A stretch of DNA of 7,613 nt from NCBI GenBank assembly GCA_012841765.1, contig DUUA01000198.1, forward strand, positions 1-7,613. The letters run 5' to 3'. Source of the stretch: Acholeplasmataceae bacterium. Lineage in GTDB: Bacteria; Bacillota_I; Bacilli_A; ML615J-28; CAG-698. Under the pieces are notes generated by a model that was not told the DNA's origin, did not search any database, and saw nothing but the letters and a program-made list of their open reading frames with translations. Position 1 is the first letter of the stretch, and every line of letters starts with the position of its first letter. Made by a program: the position numbers and the translations under genes. Below, in pieces: positions 4,580 to 7,613 of this stretch.

Positions 4580-6166
4580 TTATGCACTCATTCTTTCGTA
4601 TTTATTTTTACCAACAGTATTTAATAAGACAATTACAATAATATTTGTTATTACTGAAAGAATTATAAATGATATTATTCCAAAAAATACAGAACTTAAA
4701 ACTCCTACAATTATACTTGCCCCAAATAGTAAAACATCAAGTATAAAAGATAATAGCATTAAAACTATAACACTAGCGCTTTGTTTAACAACTTTAACTT
4801 CTTGATCCCAAACCATTTTAGGTAAAAATATATTAATTAATAATCCCAAGTTTGTAATTAATAATAGACCAAGTAAAACAACAGTCGTATAAATTAATAT
4901 TTGGATTAAACTAAATTCCACTAGAAAAATTGCTAAAACAATTGCAATCAATAGAAATGGTAGAGCAGAAACAATATTTATTAATGCTTTTGCAATAAAA
5001 ACATTTTCTGTTTTTACAGGAGCTGATTTTATTATCCAAAATTGTTTGCCTTCTAAACTAATTGTACAAGATGTTGTTGAAGTAATAGTAATAATAAAAT
5101 ACCCCATTGCTGTAATTATCACAAAAATCAAAGAACTATCAATTGCCTCAGTCCCAGATCTTAATTGTAAAAACATCACAACTAATAAAATAGGTAATAA
5201 TACTGCCCCAACACCGCTATTTAATACATAAATTGGTGAACTAATATATCTTTTAAATTCCTTTTTAAATAATGTTTTAATTTCGCCATCACTTGTTATC
5301 GTATCATCCAAAATAAATTCTTCTTTTTTAAAACTTTTTTCGGTTCTTGAATTTGTTTTTTGATAAGTTATTCCTAAAAGAAAAACAAAAATAGAAAAGA
5401 ATCCAACATTAAGTCCAATGTAAAGTAAAGCAGCTCCAATATTACCCATAAACCCTAAATAATTAAGGTAGCCTGGATAATAAATACCTCTTGCTGAATT
5501 AAACATGCTTTCAGCAAATTGACCAGGGTTATCTTCCATGTTCTGACTTGTGATACTTATCATCATAATCCCAACAACAAAAAGAAACATAATAATTATT
5601 TTGAAAATATTTTTATATTTCCAATTTCTCATAATTAAAGAAACAAAATAAGATAAAAAACTAAAAATTGATATTGGTAATAATGGAGTAACAATTAAAC
5701 TAATTAATCCATATATTATTAACCAGGCAGTAAAACCAGTATGAACTCCATAAACTATTATTCCAGGAATAAAAAATATCGAGAAAAATAAATAATCAGC
5801 AAATAGTAAAGAAAGAACTTTACTAAAGACTACATCTCTTTGATTAATAGGCATACTCATTAACATATCATAATCTCTTGCTTTAAATAAATGTCCATCA
5901 GCCCTGACAATTGTTTGCATAACTAACATGAAAGCTCCAAATGAAGAAGCAATCAGTAAAATATATTCAACTTTACCTTCAGATTTTAAAATATCTGCAA
6001 ACAACATGTAATACAAGAAACCAATACCCATGAAAAACAACAAAGCAACTATAAATAACAAACTAATAAGTGCTACTTTTGTTTTTCCTTGTTTCTTTTT
6101 TAAAAATCTGTTGATTCTTAAATTATTAATAAAATTAACTTTTAATAAAATTAAAAAGTTTCTCAT
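4580..6166 (-). CDS. Large duplicated ABC-2 type permease (putative ABC exporter)
   Basis: The 528-residue membrane protein has about twelve helices in two halves (helices near 31-57, 68-87, 117-140, 146-177, 187-205, 243-267; then 317-335, 346-366, 394-416, 419-447, 465-489, 493-516). It is about twice the size of a simple ABC-2 permease, so one chain may supply both membrane halves. Each half has a matching coupling loop: FKARDYDMLMSMPINQRDVV (94-113), and LEGKQFWIIKSAPVKTENVF (371-390), followed by AK. This pattern belongs to the large bacterial permeases that partner EcsA-like ATPases. A polar acidic linker (271-296) joins the halves. Its ATG overlaps the TGA of the ATPase gene by 4 bp (ATGA), so the two are translationally coupled and surely form one transporter. 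The substrate is unknown. Confidence 0.9.
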   Translation of the reverse strand: MRNFLILLKVNFINNLRINRFLKKKQGKTKVALISLLFIVALLFFMGIGFLYYMLFADILKSEGKVEYILLIASSFGAFMLVMQTIVRADGHLFKARDYDMLMSMPINQRDVVFSKVLSLLFADYLFFSIFFIPGIIVYGVHTGFTAWLIIYGLISLIVTPLLPISIFSFLSYFVSLIMRNWKYKNIFKIIIMFLFVVGIMMISITSQNMEDNPGQFAESMFNSARGIYYPGYLNYLGFMGNIGAALLYIGLNVGFFSIFVFLLGITYQKTNSRTEKSFKKEEFILDDTITSDGEIKTLFKKEFKRYISSPIYVLNSGVGAVLLPILLVVMFLQLRSGTEAIDSSLIFVIITAMGYFIITITSTTSCTISLEGKQFWIIKSAPVKTENVFIAKALINIVSALPFLLIAIVLAIFLVEFSLIQILIYTTVVLLGLLLITNLGLLINIFLPKMVWDQEVKVVKQSASVIVLMLLSFILDVLLFGASIIVGVLSSVFFGIISFIILSVITNIIVIVLLNTVGKNKYERMSA

Positions 6167-6870
6167 CCTTCCAACTCCAAGAAAACATCTTCTAGTGATT
6201 TATCGCCTTTAACATCACTCATAGTTCCACTAGCAATTATCTTACCATTTTTAATAATTGCGACATGATCACAAATTTTTTCAGCAACTTCTAAAACATG
6301 AGTAGAGAAAAAGATTGAAGTCCCACTATCACATAATTTTTTCATCTCTTCTTTCATTAGATATGCAGCCTTAGGATCTAATCCAACAAAAGGTTCATCT
6401 AAAAGCATTAATTTTGGATGTCGAATAAAAGCAGAAATAATTGCAAGTTTTTGTTTCATTCCATGAGAATATGTTGAAATCATATCATTTAAATTGTTTT
6501 TAATTGAAAATAATTCTGAAAAATAAACTATATCTTTATTTCTTTGGACAGTATCTATTACATAAATATCCCCAATAAAATTCAAATATTGAATTCCTGT
6601 TAATGATTCATATAAATCAGGATTATCAGGAATATAAGCAATTTCTTTTTTACAGGCAATAGGTTCTTTCTTAATAGATTTACCATTTATATAGATTTCA
6701 CCTTCTGTGAAATCTAAGATTCCACATATGCACTTAATCACAGTTGTTTTACCTGCTCCGTTATGACCAATAAAAGCAAAGATTTCCCCAGCCTCAATTG
6801 AAATACTAACATCATCTACTGCTTTTTTTTCAGTTACGTAACTTTTTGATAAATTTTTAATTTTTAACAT
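6163..6870 (-). CDS. EcsA-like ABC transporter ATP-binding protein
   Basis: This 235-residue cytoplasmic ATPase is the partner of the large permease downstream. Motifs are Walker A GHNGAGKTT (35-43), Q-loop region AYIPDNPDLYESLTG (78-92) with Asp in place of Gln, signature YSHGMKQKL (134-142), Walker B LMLLDE (154-159), D-loop VGLDP (162-166) and switch His191 in STH. The IPDNP, YSHGMKQ and DEPFVGLDP blocks resemble Bacillus EcsA, the ATPase of a transporter that affects secretion and regulated proteolysis; orthology is not proved. All hydrolysis residues are intact. The ATG at 6868-6870 is preferred over a TTG two codons upstream because AGGAG (6879-6883) lies 8 nt before it and only 2 nt before the TTG. 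The gap to the HAD gene is 11 nt. It ends in TGA, overlapping the permease ATG. Confidence 0.92.
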   Translation of the reverse strand: MLKIKNLSKSYVTEKKAVDDVSISIEAGEIFAFIGHNGAGKTTVIKCICGILDFTEGEIYINGKSIKKEPIACKKEIAYIPDNPDLYESLTGIQYLNFIGDIYVIDTVQRNKDIVYFSELFSIKNNLNDMISTYSHGMKQKLAIISAFIRHPKLMLLDEPFVGLDPKAAYLMKEEMKKLCDSGTSIFFSTHVLEVAEKICDHVAIIKNGKIIASGTMSDVKGDKSLEDVFLELEG

Positions 6871-6878
6871 AAACAACT

Positions 6879-6883
6879 CTCCT
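6879..6883 (-). promoter_or_regulatory. Shine-Dalgarno that fixes the ATPase start
   Basis: AGGAG overlaps the TAG stop of the HAD gene (6882-6884) and lies 8 nt before ATG 6870. The overlap means ribosomes finishing the HAD gene sit on the initiation site of the ATPase. Confidence 0.75.
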
Positions 6884-7592
6884 ACTTATCTAATAATTTG
6901 TTTAAATAATTAATTAATTCTACCACATTAGAAGATTTTTCTGGTAATTCAAGATTATCCTTATTAATTAAATTATCAGTAACAATATATATATCACAGC
7001 CAAGTTCTGTAATTACAAGATCTTCAATCATATCATTTCCGATCATTATTGATTCATCTGGTAACATCTCAAAATCGTCAAATATTTCTTGATAATATTT
7101 AATATTTGGCTTTGAATAATAAGAATTATCATATGTAGTAATATGACTAAAAACATCACTATCAATCCCTGCCCATTTAATCCTATTTTGCGTGGCAATT
7201 GGAGGAAATAAAGGGTTTGTTGCAAGTATTAACTGATAACCTTTTTCTTTTAGATTTAATAGTACTTCATTTAGACCATTATACGGTTTAACTGATGCTC
7301 CTAATTCATTAAATTCATTAATGTAATAATCCATAAAATGCTCGCTAATTATATCCTTTTTATAATTAGTAATTTCTTCAAAAACATCCCAAAAAACTTT
7401 TTCATTAGTTTCTTTACCGTGATTTTGAATCATGGCATTAGTTCCAATTTGAATTCCTTTGATAAACTTTTCTGAATCATAGCCTAATAATACTAACTTT
7501 TTAGTTAAACTATAAAAATAGTTTTTTATAAACTCATTTTGGTCTTGTGGAAGCAAAGTTCCATCTAAATCAAATATTATATTCTTTAACAT
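6882..7592 (-). CDS. HAD-superfamily hydrolase (probable small-molecule phosphatase)
   Basis: This 236-residue soluble protein carries all four HAD motifs: motif I FDLDGTL (7-13; nucleophile Asp8, acid/base Asp10), motif II LATNP (123-127, Thr125), motif III Lys161 in SKPN, and motif IV GNDMIEDL (185-192; Asp187 and Asp191 for magnesium). A helical insert between motifs I and II (about 15-105) forms a C1-type cap, as in phosphoglycolate-phosphatase-like enzymes, which points to a small phosphorylated metabolite. The exact substrate is not readable. AAAGGAG lies 9 nt before the ATG (SD at 7602-7608), so the gene is complete. Its promoter lies beyond the window edge. It is the first visible gene of the HAD-ATPase-permease operon, though genes could precede it outside the window. 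Confidence 0.9.
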   Translation of the reverse strand: MLKNIIFDLDGTLLPQDQNEFIKNYFYSLTKKLVLLGYDSEKFIKGIQIGTNAMIQNHGKETNEKVFWDVFEEITNYKKDIISEHFMDYYINEFNELGASVKPYNGLNEVLLNLKEKGYQLILATNPLFPPIATQNRIKWAGIDSDVFSHITTYDNSYYSKPNIKYYQEIFDDFEMLPDESIMIGNDMIEDLVITELGCDIYIVTDNLINKDNLELPEKSSNVVELINYLNKLLDK

Positions 7593-7601
7593 ACTGCTTA
7601 T

Positions 7602-7608
7602 CTCCTTT
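7602..7608 (-). promoter_or_regulatory. Shine-Dalgarno of the HAD hydrolase gene
   Basis: AAAGGAG on the minus strand lies 9 nt before ATG 7592 and confirms that the gene is not truncated at the window edge. Confidence 0.85.
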
Positions 7609-7613
7609 AAAAA

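Noticed and set aside
6871..6876. TTG start two codons upstream of the EcsA-like ATPase ATG
   Set aside because: Only 2 nt from the Shine-Dalgarno, against 8 nt for the ATG at 6870.
1..7613. CRISPR array, insertion sequence or replication origin
   Set aside because: No spaced identical repeats, transposase-like frame, terminal inverted repeats or DnaA-box cluster was found; the AT-rich runs are background composition.

Overview
The window is a very AT-rich (roughly 70-75% A+T), densely packed bacterial segment. Strong AGGAGG-type ribosome binding sites, Bacillota-like protein families and three tRNA genes with encoded CCA ends point to the Bacillota/Mollicutes side. Genetic code: the only tRNA-Trp here has anticodon CCA, Trp is written TGG in the genes, and the minus-strand EcsA-like ATPase ends with a TGA that overlaps the ATG of the next gene. 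TGA is therefore a stop. This fits an Acholeplasma/Izemoplasma-like lineage or another low-GC Bacillota better than a code-4 Mycoplasma, but the genus cannot be fixed from the sequence.

Layout. 1-350: a small two-helix membrane protein on the minus strand, with its own promoter and terminator. 434-823: a plus-strand tRNA cluster (Trp, His, Leu) with a good promoter and a rho-independent terminator. 850-1424: a graveyard of decayed genes. It holds an N-terminal scrap of a chromate (ChrA-type) transporter with a TGA at the expected Trp position, an unidentified open fragment, and a frameshifted SdpI-like membrane protein. 1426-1616: non-coding, with a short direct repeat and a palindrome beside the msrC promoter. 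1617-2057: an intact free methionine-(R)-sulfoxide reductase, followed by a terminator that starts at its stop codon.

2148-4563: a tight three-gene plus-strand operon of ABC ATPase, ABC-2 permease (10-bp gap) and class I SAM methyltransferase (its ATG directly follows the permease stop). 4580-7592: a tight three-gene minus-strand operon, in transcription order HAD-family phosphatase, EcsA-like ABC ATPase, and a large duplicated ABC-2 permease (4-bp ATGA overlap). The two operons converge on one perfect 12-bp hairpin (4545-4574) that can terminate both.

Functionally the window combines translation supply (tRNAs), oxidative-damage repair (MsrC) and two unrelated ABC-2 exporters, each co-transcribed with a soluble enzyme. 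No CRISPR array, insertion sequence or phage gene was seen. The points most worth following up are the exporter-methyltransferase operon with its degenerate ATPase motifs, and the decayed chrA/SdpI segment.
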